DNA from: an uncultured Lachnospiraceae bacterium
Lineage (GTDB): Bacteria; Bacillota; Clostridia; Lachnospirales; Lachnospiraceae
DNA length: 64,000 nt
Reading direction: 5' to 3'
Assembly: GCA_902788035.1 (NCBI GenBank)
Contig: CADAIL010000003.1
Span: 104,906 to 168,905 of the forward strand
Both the position numbers and the translations under genes were made by a program. Shown here one piece after another: positions 9,501 to 17,343 of the stretch (positions are counted from its first letter, which is position 1; the number at the start of each line of letters is the position of its first letter). The notes below the pieces were generated by a model, which saw only the letters and a list, made by a program, of their open reading frames with translations, was not told the DNA's origin and ran no database searches.

Positions 9501-9934
9501 GTCTCGTCCTCGTGGTCGAAGGATATGCAGGCGTCGAGGAATGAGTCCCTGGTCGAGACCTGATCCATGAGGGCAGCGACCGGCATGACAACGACGGTCC
9601 TGTCCGCCTCCGCTATAGAGCGAAAGACCCTCATGCGCTGCATGTCGAGAAAGTTGCTCGCGATGTCTGCCTGGTAGAAAAGCAGGTCCTTCGCGGGATA
9701 CAGCAGGACATCCGGCTCGAAGAAACGCAGATCCTCGTGGGCTGCTTTGGCGGTGAGATCGTTTTCAGTGATCACGATCACCAGCTTTGCACCGTCCGAA
9801 AGGCCGTGCACCATATGCGATTTCTGGGCATCGATGCAGCCGGTCAGGGCATAGATCCCCCGTCCTTTCCGCATCCGGTCCCTTATTTCCGTAAATTCGG
9901 CCAGCTCTGTGAGCGGCTTAATGAATGTCTGCAT
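6578..9934 (-). CDS. mfd: Transcription-repair coupling factor
   Basis: Mfd removes RNA polymerase stalled at DNA lesions and recruits UvrA. It is 1118 aa, close to the usual 1150. The N-terminal UvrB-like domains (1-~340) include FEPDVLLYPAKDLLFY and GDIVDIW. A CarD-like RNA-polymerase interaction domain is at about 445-540 (GDYVVHENRGLCIYKGI). The RecG-like translocase follows: Walker A GDVGYGKTE near residue 595, Walker B IIDEEQRFGV near 695, TATPIPRTL, the TTIIETGLDI motif and QLRGRVGRS. The C-terminal regulatory domain ends at 1118. It follows pth after a gap containing repeat A2 and is followed closely by the PrsA-like gene. Confidence 0.97.
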   Translation of the reverse strand: MQTFIKPLTELAEFTEIRDRMRKGRGIYALTGCIDAQKSHMVHGLSDGAKLVIVITENDLTAKAAHEDLRFFEPDVLLYPAKDLLFYQADIASNFLDMQRMRVFRSIAEADRTVVVMPVAALMDQVSTRDSFLDACISFDHEDETDLDWIKETLVLNGYERCAEVTLPGHFAVRGDIVDIWSLTEEHPFRIELFGDEIDSIRSFDAESQRSIEELRRVLIYPANDHIGRLGTFMDWLPKAEKGANAATAIFIDEPTHIADAAKAVETEFRESIKNRITQGNYKKGDQIPEIKSADEVIAALNNRCCVALSMLELARGAWDIKASFGATVQGMGSYNGSFEMLSGDLLKYKKKGYRIVVLSGSHTRAKRLAQDLGSLDVPAFYTDNGDLELKPGQIAVEYGHVRRGFEYPLIKFAIISEGDIFGARQKKKKKRTRYTGEKIASFAELHVGDYVVHENRGLCIYKGIEQVRVDDVLKDYIKLEYRDGNLYILATQLDVLQKYSSSEGKAPKLNRLNGQDWEKTRAKVKSSVKNIARELVDLYAARENADGFVYSEDTEWQKEFEELFPFEETEDQLTAIEDTKRDMESRKIMDRLICGDVGYGKTEIALRAAFKAVQDGKQVAYLVPTTILAQQHYKTFMQRMKDFPVRIDLLCRFRTSAEIKDSLKDLKKGLVDIVIGTHRLLSKDVAFKDLGLLIIDEEQRFGVTHKEKIKNLRKNVDVLTLTATPIPRTLHMSLVGIRDMSILEEPPQDRVPIQTYVMEYDPEMVREAICRELARNGQVYYVYNRVRDIADMAMRIQNLVPEASVAFADGQMNKRELEDIMVDFINGEIDVLVTTTIIETGLDISNANTMIIHDADRMGLSQLYQLRGRVGRSARTAYAFLMYRRDKQLKEVAEKRLAAIREFTELGSGFKIAMRDLEIRGAGNLLGSEQHGHMDLVGYDLYCKLLSEAVREAKGIPAKEEFETVVDVVMDAFIPDSYIPNEFTKLDFYKKIAAIENEHDYEDMSDELMDRFGNLPQPVQNLLAIADLKAAAHAASITEIKERPREIALSVLAEPTFDRAEVPRIIGSFGGMFGVRNYPTGTVFVYNGERGTRQMIANLKRFTSELARTAQSGYNEQ

Positions 9935-9970
9935 ATATCTATTCCTCGAATGATTTTCATCCCGGTTACC

Positions 9971-10207
9971 GTTCAGACAGGCTTACATTTCAGGCAGGCT
10001 TACATTTCAGACAGGCTGTAGCGAAGTTTCATGAACCGGCGCAAACATCATCTTCATCGAAAAGCGCAGGTCCTTCTCTGCGAGCTAAGCAATGCATACG
10101 CATTGCTGATCTCTCGGTCGGACCTGCAATGCTTTTCTCACGAAGATGAATGCTTTGCTGCCGGTAAACGAAATGTAAGAACAGCCTGTCTGAAATGCCG
10201 CCTATCC
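9971..10207. repeat. Family A dispersed palindromic repeat, copy A2
   Basis: Core element with CATCATCTTCATCGAAAA and GGACCTGC..TTTTCTCACGAAGATG arms. The left end carries three successive variants of the terminal repeat (TTCAGACAGGCTTACA, TTTCAGGCAGGCTTACA, TTTCAGACAGGCTG). The right end is CAGCCTGTCTGAAATG. The inner part contains a different small hairpin (AGCAATGCATACGCATTGCT). It lies between pth and mfd. The remaining ~120 bp to pth show nothing recognisable. Confidence 0.85.
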
Positions 10208-10331
10208 CACTCCGGACCGTCTTTCAATCAAGCTCCGTCTCAATTGTGAGGTCTGCCTGTCCGATCTGCCGCCTGACCTTCATGATATGTTCTTAGCTCT
10301 ATCCTGTATAGCGCATTAGAATCTGAGCATA

Positions 10332-10901
10332 TCAAGCCTTAACATTATAAATGTTCATAGCTTTGTCGATTCCGTCGGTGCAGATTGCGACGACTGCGTC
10401 CGCGGCTCTGACGATCGCGTCGTCGACAAGCGCCCGGTCATCCATCGTAAATCGTGAGAGTACCCAGTCCGCCAGCTCCCAGCCCTCGGGCTTGCCGCCG
10501 GTACCGACCCTGATCCTGATGAACTTCTGTGTCCCCAGGCACTGAACGATGTGCCGAAGCCCGTTCTGCCCGCCGGCCGATCCCTGCTTGCGTATCCTGA
10601 TCCTGCCGGGTTCAAGGTCAATATCATCGCTGATCACAATGAGTTCGCTTTCCGGGTCGATCTTGTAAAAATCGATCAGCTCCCGGACTGCTGTTCCGCT
10701 GAGATTCATATAGGTCAGCGGCTTTGCCAGTACGACCTTCTGCGTCCCGATCATGCCTGTGCCGTACACAGAGTGGAATTTGCTGCCGCTGCACGGGATA
10801 TTGTTCTTATATACAAGGCGGTCGATGACATCGAAGCCCATGTTGTGGCGCGTGCCTTCATATTTTTTACCGGGGTTGCCCAGTCCGACTATAATATACA
10901 T
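10332..10901 (-). CDS. pth: Peptidyl-tRNA hydrolase
   Basis: Cleaves peptidyl-tRNA released by stalled ribosomes. It is 189 aa, standard for bacterial Pth. Family signatures seen are GLGNPGKKYEGTRHNMGF with catalytic His19 and substrate-binding Asn9, LAKPLTYMNLSG with the conserved Asn, the ISDDIDLEPGRIR strand with the catalytic Asp, and GSAGGQNGLRHI. The start is ATG with an RBS (GGGAAGGAGAT) just upstream. It is the first gene of a minus-strand group with mfd. A good promoter lies about 70 bp upstream. Confidence 0.97.
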   Translation of the reverse strand: MYIIVGLGNPGKKYEGTRHNMGFDVIDRLVYKNNIPCSGSKFHSVYGTGMIGTQKVVLAKPLTYMNLSGTAVRELIDFYKIDPESELIVISDDIDLEPGRIRIRKQGSAGGQNGLRHIVQCLGTQKFIRIRVGTGGKPEGWELADWVLSRFTMDDRALVDDAIVRAADAVVAICTDGIDKAMNIYNVKA

Positions 10902-10966
10902 ATTGATCTCCTTCCCGGGTTTATCGCGCAGGTATTGCCGCGCTCAGAAATGACCGCGGTTTTTCA

Positions 10967-10994
10967 ATTATACCAGATAGGCAGACGATTGCAA
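10967..10994 (-). promoter_or_regulatory. Sigma-A type promoter of pth
   Basis: On the minus strand there is TTGCAA (10989-10994), a 16-bp spacer, and TATAAT (10967-10972). It sits in the divergent region between pth and the P-type ATPase gene. Confidence 0.65.
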
Positions 10995-11075
10995 GTGCGA
11001 CATGGTAAAGGTCTGCTGCCACTCGCCAATCCCCTTACCTCCCCTTCCCTCAGCTTACGGTCCCCAGTATCGAAC

Positions 11076-11104
11076 TTGCGTTTTGTGATGTTAACAGTTA
11101 TAAT
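11076..11104 (+). promoter_or_regulatory. Sigma-A type promoter of the P-type ATPase gene
   Basis: TTGCGT (11076-11081), a 17-bp spacer and TATAAT (11099-11104). The 5' UTR of about 90 nt contains an imperfect stem-loop GTGAGAACTG / CAGTCTCAC at 11146-11169, shortly before the RBS AAAGGAG. Confidence 0.65.
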
Positions 11105-11202
11105 CAATTATATATGCCAATCTGTCGATTTTCATATAAAGCACAGTGAGAACTGGTCGACAGTCTCACCGCGACACACTTTACAAAGGAGATTTCATCT
11201 CT

Positions 11203-14200
11203 ATGTCACTCACTGATAAAGAAACACATCAAAAAGATGAGGTCCTGTTCTCCGGGTCCATGCGGCACCGCAAGCTACCCCGCGCCCGCAGGCGTAAGAA
11301 GCGAACACCTGAAATAACAGCTCAGCCCGTCGGAATGATCGATCCCTTGACCGGGGAAATCACGGTGTCGGATGAAGCGGACAATTTTCCGGTTGAAGAC
11401 ACTTCCATCTCTAACAAAGGAATCAATTCCCAAGTAGAGGACGACCTTCTGTGGACCGATCTTGACGACGCAGAGGAAGTCCGAACAGCCAAAGGTGCTG
11501 AAGAGTTCCGAACAAACGCAGAAGCCGAAGAGAACTGGGCAGCTGAGGAAACCGAGGAGATCCAGACATCCAAAAAAGCCGAAGAAATTCAAACAGTCGC
11601 AAAAGCTAAAGAGATGCGAAAAGCAGCAGACAGCGACGAAGACATGTTCCTTGCTGACATCAAGGATGAGGACACCGAAGTCGAAAGCGAAGATGATCCG
11701 GATGACGATGAGCAGGCCGGCGAAGAGTCCTCCGGCAGATTCTCTCTGTCAAACATCTTCAAGAGGACCCGCACCGAGAAAAAGAAGAAAAAGAAATCTC
11801 AGAGCCGCAGAAAAAAAGCCCCCACTAAGGGCAAAAAAAGCAGCGCTGATAATGGAAAAGGCATCGCGGATACGGATTACGATGACGATCTCGCAGATGA
11901 CATGAGCGAAGATTCTGACTACGATGAAGACCTCGCTGATGACACGAGCGAAGATTCTGACTACGATAGCGACCTCGCAGATGACGAAGGCGAAACTTCT
12001 GATTACGATGACGATCTGTCAGATGACGATTCGGAAGACGATGAAAGCGACACGGAAGACGGCGAATCTGAAGAGCCGGAAGAGCCCGAGGTCGTACACA
12101 ACCCGGTCATCCGCTATGACCCCGATCTCACATACGGTCTGACAGCAGAGGAAGTCTCCGACCGTGAGGCGGAAGGACTCATCAACGTGACAGTCCGCAA
12201 GGGTCAGAAAACGGTCCGGCAGATCGTACTCTCCCACACGCTGACCTACTTTAACTTGCTGAACATCCTGCTCGGTATCCTCGTCGCGACGACCGGCCAG
12301 TGGAAGAACATGCTATTCCTCGGCATCATAATAGGAAACTCCGCAATCGGAATCTTCCAGGAATTAAAGGTCAAATCCCTCATCGACAACCTGACAGTGA
12401 TCACGGCGGCGCGAGTCATCGCGATCCGTGACGGCGTTGAGGAGGAAATGCCGATCGACAATATCGTGGTCGACGACGTCATTAAGCTCGGCCCCGGCGA
12501 CCAGGTCGTCACCGACGGACGCGTCTTCGACTGCCGTGGTCTTGAAGTCAACGAGTCGATGCTGACCGGCGAGTCGCAGGCCGTCAAAAAGAAAGACGGC
12601 GATCAGGTCCTGTCAGGCAGCTTCATCATAGCCGGCACCGCGCTGCAGCGCGTCGACAAAGTCGGCAACGAGAGCTACGCTTCCCAGCTGGTCGCGAAAG
12701 CGTCCCACAAGAAGCGCGCGAGCTCTGAAATGCAGCGCACGATCGGCCGGATCATCCAGGTCGTTTCCGTGATCATTATCCCGGTAGGCCTGCTGCTCTA
12801 CCGCAGTCAGATGATCGCGAACGGCGGGGTATTTGCAAATGCAATCATCCGCACCGTCTCCGGCATCATCGGTATGATTCCTGAAGGCCTGGTCCTCCTG
12901 ACCTCCGTCTCATTCATCATCGGCGTCGGACGACTGGCCAATAAAAAAGCCCTCGTCCAGGAGATGCCGTCCATAGAGTCGCTTGCCCGGGCAAATATCA
13001 TTTGCACCGACAAGACCGGAACCATCACCACCGGAGAGCTCCGCGTGAACGAGGTCCTGCCCATGGGCCGCGTGACCCGGGATCAGGTCATGGATATAAT
13101 GGCCCATATAAACAGCGCTTTCACCGACACGAATGTCACGCAGGACGCGCTGAACGCGGCTTTCGGCAAGTCAAAGGGCTGGGATGCGCGCGGCATTATT
13201 CCGTTCTCATCCGAGAGAAAATTCCGGGCAGTGTCTTTCGACGGCCAGGGTGACTATGTACTCGGAGCGCCGGAATTCATCGTACCGAATAACAAGGCCG
13301 CCCTCGACGTCGTGGACAACTATTCGCAGCAGGGTTACCGCGTACTGCTTCTCGGCAGGTCCAAAGGCATCGACCCCGAGACCGGAGACAAGGGAGCCGT
13401 CACCCCGATCGCAGCCATCATCATATCGGATGTGATCAAGGAGGACGCGAAGGAGACATTTGCATACTTCGCGAAATCGGGCGTCGCAATCAAGGTCCTG
13501 TCCGGCGATAATCCGCTGACAGTCTCCAGCGTCGCCAAGAAAGCCGGCATCGCCGGTGCCGAAAAATATGTCGACGCCACAAAGCTCCCCGAGGACCCCA
13601 CTGCCTTCCGGCAGGCCGTCATGAAATACAGCGTCTTCGGACGTGTCAAGCCGGAACAGAAACAGGCATTCATAAAGGCATGGCAGGCTGCCGGCATGAC
13701 CGTTGCCATGGTCGGAGACGGCGTCAACGACGTCCTTGCGATCAAGGATGCCGACTGCGGCATCGCGATGGCGTCCGGTTCAGAGGCAGCAAAGCAGGCC
13801 GCCCACATCGTGCTCATGGATTCCGACTTCTCATCGATGAAGGATATCGTGAAGGAAGGTAAGACGATCATCGCCAACATCGAGAGGGTCAGCTCCCTCT
13901 ACCTGACAAAGACGATCTATTCCTGCCTGCTCTCGGTCATCTTCATACTGCTGAAGACACCGTATCCGTTCACGACGCTGCAGATGGGACTCATCAATCT
14001 CTGCGGCATCGGAATGCCGAGCTTCCTGCTCACGCTCGAGCAGCAGGAAGATGTGACCACGAGTGGATTCCTGAAGCACGTTCTTCAGACCGCCCTGCCG
14101 GCGGCGCTCACCATGGTAACATCCATGCTCGTCGTGCAGATCCTGAACGCGATGTTCCCGTGGACCACCGATATCTTCTCGACCTTCAATCTGATGCTCG

Positions 14201-14499
14201 GAGGGCTCGTGTCCATGCTCGTCGTCGCCAGCGTCTGCTGGCCGCTTGCTCCTTACCGCAAGTTCGTGCTGGCCGTGAGCTCCGTCGTGTTCCTCGGAGC
14301 GGTCATCCTGCTCCCGAACTTCTACGACATGCACTCGATCTTCATGTGGTGGTCGCTGCTGCTCCTGCCGCTGTCTGTCCTGGTCGCGATCATGATTTCC
14401 GTGTACTCGATGCTCACTCAGAAGGCCATCATAAGGTTTGGCCGGATGCAGCAGGAAATGGATGCAAGGCGTAAGCGTTACGATCCGGATATATACTGA
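11203..14499 (+). CDS. CtpE-like cation-translocating P-type ATPase with acidic N-terminal extension
   Basis: Membrane cation pump of 1098 aa; the start MSLTDKETH has AAAGGAG upstream. Hallmarks are TGES at 455-458, phosphorylated Asp603 in CTDKTGTITTGE, and GDGVNDVLAIKDADCGIAM near 838, with about ten hydrophobic helices between about 355 and 1085. Helix 4 reads IPEGLVLLTS, as in CtpE-type pumps, for which calcium is the reported substrate in mycobacteria; the substrate here is not proven. The first ~300 residues are a hydrophilic extension absent from typical members. It holds E/A/K-rich imperfect repeats (about 75-145), a Lys-rich patch near 200-215 (KKKKKKSQSRRKK), and four 14-residue acidic repeats of the type DYDDDLADDxSEDS at 225-280. 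Monocistronic, with its own promoter and terminator. Confidence 0.88.
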   Translation: MSLTDKETHQKDEVLFSGSMRHRKLPRARRRKKRTPEITAQPVGMIDPLTGEITVSDEADNFPVEDTSISNKGINSQVEDDLLWTDLDDAEEVRTAKGAEEFRTNAEAEENWAAEETEEIQTSKKAEEIQTVAKAKEMRKAADSDEDMFLADIKDEDTEVESEDDPDDDEQAGEESSGRFSLSNIFKRTRTEKKKKKKSQSRRKKAPTKGKKSSADNGKGIADTDYDDDLADDMSEDSDYDEDLADDTSEDSDYDSDLADDEGETSDYDDDLSDDDSEDDESDTEDGESEEPEEPEVVHNPVIRYDPDLTYGLTAEEVSDREAEGLINVTVRKGQKTVRQIVLSHTLTYFNLLNILLGILVATTGQWKNMLFLGIIIGNSAIGIFQELKVKSLIDNLTVITAARVIAIRDGVEEEMPIDNIVVDDVIKLGPGDQVVTDGRVFDCRGLEVNESMLTGESQAVKKKDGDQVLSGSFIIAGTALQRVDKVGNESYASQLVAKASHKKRASSEMQRTIGRIIQVVSVIIIPVGLLLYRSQMIANGGVFANAIIRTVSGIIGMIPEGLVLLTSVSFIIGVGRLANKKALVQEMPSIESLARANIICTDKTGTITTGELRVNEVLPMGRVTRDQVMDIMAHINSAFTDTNVTQDALNAAFGKSKGWDARGIIPFSSERKFRAVSFDGQGDYVLGAPEFIVPNNKAALDVVDNYSQQGYRVLLLGRSKGIDPETGDKGAVTPIAAIIISDVIKEDAKETFAYFAKSGVAIKVLSGDNPLTVSSVAKKAGIAGAEKYVDATKLPEDPTAFRQAVMKYSVFGRVKPEQKQAFIKAWQAAGMTVAMVGDGVNDVLAIKDADCGIAMASGSEAAKQAAHIVLMDSDFSSMKDIVKEGKTIIANIERVSSLYLTKTIYSCLLSVIFILLKTPYPFTTLQMGLINLCGIGMPSFLLTLEQQEDVTTSGFLKHVLQTALPAALTMVTSMLVVQILNAMFPWTTDIFSTFNLMLGGLVSMLVVASVCWPLAPYRKFVLAVSSVVFLGAVILLPNFYDMHSIFMWWSLLLLPLSVLVAIMISVYSMLTQKAIIRFGRMQQEMDARRKRYDPDIY
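11875..12042 (+). repeat. Four tandem 42-bp units encoding acidic repeats
   Basis: In-frame units translate as DYDDDLADDMSEDS, DYDEDLADDTSEDS, DYDSDLADDEGETS and DYDDDLSDDDSEDD. The DNA units are similar but not identical, so they are not a fresh slippage product. They lie in the cytosolic N-terminal extension of the P-type ATPase. Confidence 0.9.
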
Positions 14500-14528
14500 A
14501 TCAAAGATATGGGAACCAAAGATAAGTG

Positions 14529-14569
14529 AACTAAATGGGGCTGTCACAAAGTGGCAGCCCCATTTAGTT
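14529..14569 (+). terminator. Strong terminator after the P-type ATPase gene
   Basis: Nineteen-bp inverted repeat with one mismatch (arms 14529-14547 and 14551-14569) and a three-base AAA loop. The core is GGGGCTGTCAC / GTGGCAGCCCC. It is flanked by A- and T-rich tails on both sides, so it may act in both directions. Confidence 0.85.
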
Positions 14570-14640
14570 AGCAAAAATCCAGCCACCTGACAAGATTTCA
14601 TTGATTAAATACAGGGAGGCCGTTTGGAAATAACATTTTT

Positions 14641-15150
14641 AGCACAAAAGCAGCTAAATCGGTCATATTTCAAGCTTTCTGCTGCCTCTGTGAGAGGTGG
14701 CTTCTTTCAGCTTTAGGGCAAAGGCAGCTAAATTGGCTCATTTCAAGGCTTTCTGCTGCCTTTGTGAGAGGTGGCTTCTTTCAGCTTTAGGGCAAAGGCA
14801 GCTAAATTGGCTCATTTCAAGGCTTTCTGCTGCCTTTGTGAGATGTGTCTTCTTTCGGCTCCAGGGCAAAGGCAACTAAATTGGCTCATTTCAGGCCTTT
14901 CTGCTGCCTTTGTGAGAGGTGGCTTCTTTCGGCTCCAGGGCAAAGGCAACTAGATTGGCTCATTTCAGGCCTTTCTGCTGCCTTTGAACAAATTACCATC
15001 TTCCAGCTCAATGACAAAGGCAGCTAGATTAGCCTTATTCAGGGCTTTCTGCTGCCTTTGAACAAATCACCATCTTCCAGCTCAAGGGCAAAGGCAGCTA
15101 GATTAGCCTTATTCAGGACTTTCTGCTGCCTTTGAACAAATCACCATCTT
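14641..15150. repeat. Tandem array of seven 74-bp stem-loop units
   Basis: A fixed position in the unit (the CC of GCTGCCTTT) recurs at 14685, 14759, 14833, 14907, 14981, 15055 and 15129, exactly every 74 bp. Each unit has an inverted repeat AAAGGCAGC / GCTGCCTTT separated by about 26 bp. Units 2-4 are close to identical; the last two share a different spacer (GAACAAATCACCATCTTCCA type). The period is not a multiple of three and there is no RBS, so the short open frames inside are not genes. The array lies between the terminator of the P-type ATPase and the stop of the first branching enzyme. Confidence 0.93.
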
Positions 15151-15153
15151 AAA

Positions 15154-16956
15154 CTATTTTATTTCAAATAGTATCGAGCCAAACGGCGCAAGCTCAATCT
15201 CTACTCCGGTCGAGGGATCCGCCCTGAGAAGAGCAGCCTCCGGCGGAAGCTCCTTCGTCTGACCGCCGAAGCGCTCCCAGTCCGTATTGAGGATTGGCAT
15301 GAGAGCTCCCGACTTCTCGGGGTGCAGCCAGTAAGTTTGTTTCGTGTTCGAGAAGTTAAAGATAGCAATAACATTCTTCTTCTGCGTCTTATCGTAGCGC
15401 TCGATCCCGAACAGGTTCTTGCCATTGTCATTGATCGTGACCCACCTGAAGCCCTTCGGGTCGTAATCCATCTCGTAGAGAGCCGGATACTCGCAGTAGA
15501 TCCTTCCGAGCTCGGCAAAATACTTCTGGAAAGAATCATGAATCGGGTACCGGAGAAGGAAGTAATCAGGCTCTTTGGTCTCATCCCACTCGCGGAACAT
15601 CGCGATCTCGTTGCCCATGAAATTCAGCTTCTTTCCCGGATGCATCATCATATAGAGATACAGAGACCTGCACTGCGGGAACTTCATATCGTAGTCACCG
15701 AAGATCTTGTCGATGATCGTCTTCTTACCGTGGACGACCTCGTCATGGGAAAGCGGAAGCAAATGCCGCTCGTTGTAGAAATAAAACATTGAGAAGGTAA
15801 GCTTCTCCGGTACACTCTTCCTCTCATCCGACTGCTTCATAAAATAGTCAAGAGTGTCATTCATCCAGCCAAGGTCCCACTTGTAATCGAATCCGAGACC
15901 GCCCAACCAGGTCGGCTTCGTCCCGCCCGGATAGGATGTGGAATCCTCCGCAATCAGCATAGCTGTCGGATGAAGTCTGTGAAGGCCCTCATTCAGCTGC
16001 TTCAGAAAATCGACGGATGTCTCGTTCACACCGCGCTTCTCGTCTCCCATCCAGTAGATAACGCGGCTTATGGCATCCATGCGCAGACCGTCGAAATGGT
16101 ACTCGGCCAGCCAGTAATTGGCCGCGGACATCATGAAGCTCATGACTTCCCTTCGGGCATAGATAAAATTGCGTGTTCCCCACTCACTGTCAGAGACGTC
16201 GCTTGCCGGGTACTCGTAGAGCTCGGTGCCGTCGTATTCTTTGAGGGCGTAGTAGTCATTTGCAAAATGCGCCGGGACAAAATCGACAATAGCGCCGATG
16301 CCCGCGTTGTGCAGCCTGTCGACCAGCTTTTTCAGCTGCGCTGCTGTGCCATAGCGGGATGTTGGCGCGAAAAATCCGGTCTGCTGATATCCCCAGCTTC
16401 CGTCAAACGGATGCTCGGCCAGCGGCATGAACTCAACGTGAGTGAAGTGATATTTTTTCAAATATGCGATCAGATCATCCGCGATCTCATCATACTTGTA
16501 CCAACCGTTCGGGTCGGCTTCATTTCGCTTCCAGGAACCCAGATGCATCTCGTAGATATTGAGAGGTTTATCGTAATTAAGGGTTCTCTCCTTCATCCAT
16601 TTCTCGTCAGAGAAATAATATTCGTCAAGATTCCTTATGATTGACGCGAAATTCGGCCGGAGCTCCATCCCGAAGCCGTACGGGTCGCAGTGCTCAATGC
16701 GGCCAAGCTTGCTGTAGACAGCATACTTATACATCTGCCCGACCTTAGCCTCCGGGATCGTGATCTCAAAAAAGCCTTTTCTCTGCTCGTCCGACATGAA
16801 AGTATCCTTCCAGCCATTGAACTCGCCGAGAACCGCGACTTTATCCGCATTCAGCGCAAATGTCCTGAAGGTCACTCCGCCGTCCTTCTCAGGGTGCGCA
16901 CCGAGATACTTGTATACGTCGAATGCCTTACCGTCATAAAACTTCTGAAAATCCAT
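15154..16956 (-). CDS. glgB: 1,4-alpha-glucan branching enzyme (copy 1)
   Basis: Makes alpha-1,6 branches in glycogen. It is 600 aa from MDFQKFYDGKAFDVYKYLGAH (start chosen for the GGGAGAG RBS). An N-terminal CBM48 module (about 25-115, GEFNGWKDT) precedes a GH13 barrel: HVEFMPLAEHPFDGSWGYQ, nucleophile Asp in DGLRMDA (about 291), acid/base Glu in LIAEDST (about 337) and Asp in LSHDEVVHG (about 403). The C-terminal beta domain ends IDFLFEIK-like at the stop. GYQxTGFFAPTSRYG marks it as a branching enzyme, not an amylase. It is shorter than copy 2 and lies downstream of it, separated by repeat A3. Confidence 0.93.
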   Translation of the reverse strand: MDFQKFYDGKAFDVYKYLGAHPEKDGGVTFRTFALNADKVAVLGEFNGWKDTFMSDEQRKGFFEITIPEAKVGQMYKYAVYSKLGRIEHCDPYGFGMELRPNFASIIRNLDEYYFSDEKWMKERTLNYDKPLNIYEMHLGSWKRNEADPNGWYKYDEIADDLIAYLKKYHFTHVEFMPLAEHPFDGSWGYQQTGFFAPTSRYGTAAQLKKLVDRLHNAGIGAIVDFVPAHFANDYYALKEYDGTELYEYPASDVSDSEWGTRNFIYARREVMSFMMSAANYWLAEYHFDGLRMDAISRVIYWMGDEKRGVNETSVDFLKQLNEGLHRLHPTAMLIAEDSTSYPGGTKPTWLGGLGFDYKWDLGWMNDTLDYFMKQSDERKSVPEKLTFSMFYFYNERHLLPLSHDEVVHGKKTIIDKIFGDYDMKFPQCRSLYLYMMMHPGKKLNFMGNEIAMFREWDETKEPDYFLLRYPIHDSFQKYFAELGRIYCEYPALYEMDYDPKGFRWVTINDNGKNLFGIERYDKTQKKNVIAIFNFSNTKQTYWLHPEKSGALMPILNTDWERFGGQTKELPPEAALLRADPSTGVEIELAPFGSILFEIK

Positions 16957-17075
16957 ATTTTTTCTCTCCCGCAACTGTCCTTCAGTGAAATTTCCTTTTA
17001 CTACTTTATAGTAAATTAACGCATTTTGTCGATAGACACTTCCTCACTTTTGTATGTCTTTAACGCGCTGCAGGG

Positions 17076-17280
17076 TAACAGTTCAGACAGGCTGCTCTTA
17101 CACCCCGGTTCCGGCAGCAAAGCATTCATCTTCGTGAGAAAAACATTGTCGGTCCGACTGAGAGATCGCGAAGGCGGCTTGACACCTGCGCAAGCTCGCA
17201 GGGAAGGACCGACGTTTTTCGATGAAGATGATGCTTGCGGCCGGATTCAGGAACTTTCATACAGCCTGTCTGAACTGTTA
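17076..17280. repeat. Family A dispersed palindromic repeat, copy A3
   Basis: Best-preserved ends: TAACAGTTCAGACAGGCTG at 17076 and its exact-type inverse CAGCCTGTCTGAACTGTTA ending at 17280. It is reverse-oriented (CCGGCAGCAAAGCATTCATCTTCGTGAG first), with GGTCCGAC / GTCGGACC type inner arms altered to GGACCGACG. It lies between the two branching-enzyme genes. Confidence 0.9.
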
Positions 17281-17291
17281 CGTCTGCAGAC

Positions 17292-17322
17292 AAAAAGGCT
17301 GCCGCAATCACTGCGGCAGCCT
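17292..17322 (-). terminator. Terminator after branching enzyme copy 2
   Basis: Arms AGGCTGCCGCA (17296-17306) and TGCGGCAGCCT (17312-17322) with a five-base loop. On the minus strand TTTTT follows at 17295-17292. Confidence 0.85.
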
Positions 17323-17343
17323 CGTTGTGGTTATTCGTATGAT

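Noticed and set aside
6833..9544. Plus-strand frames opposite mfd (up to 351 codons)
   Set aside because: Mirror frames caused by codon bias in a GC-rich gene; no start signals.
14697..15027. Three overlapping ~60-codon frames in the 74-bp array
   Set aside because: They arise from the repeat itself, overlap in different frames, lack RBSs, and the unit length is not a multiple of three.
14641..15150. CRISPR array
   Set aside because: Units are repeated in full with no unique spacers, and no cas genes are present.
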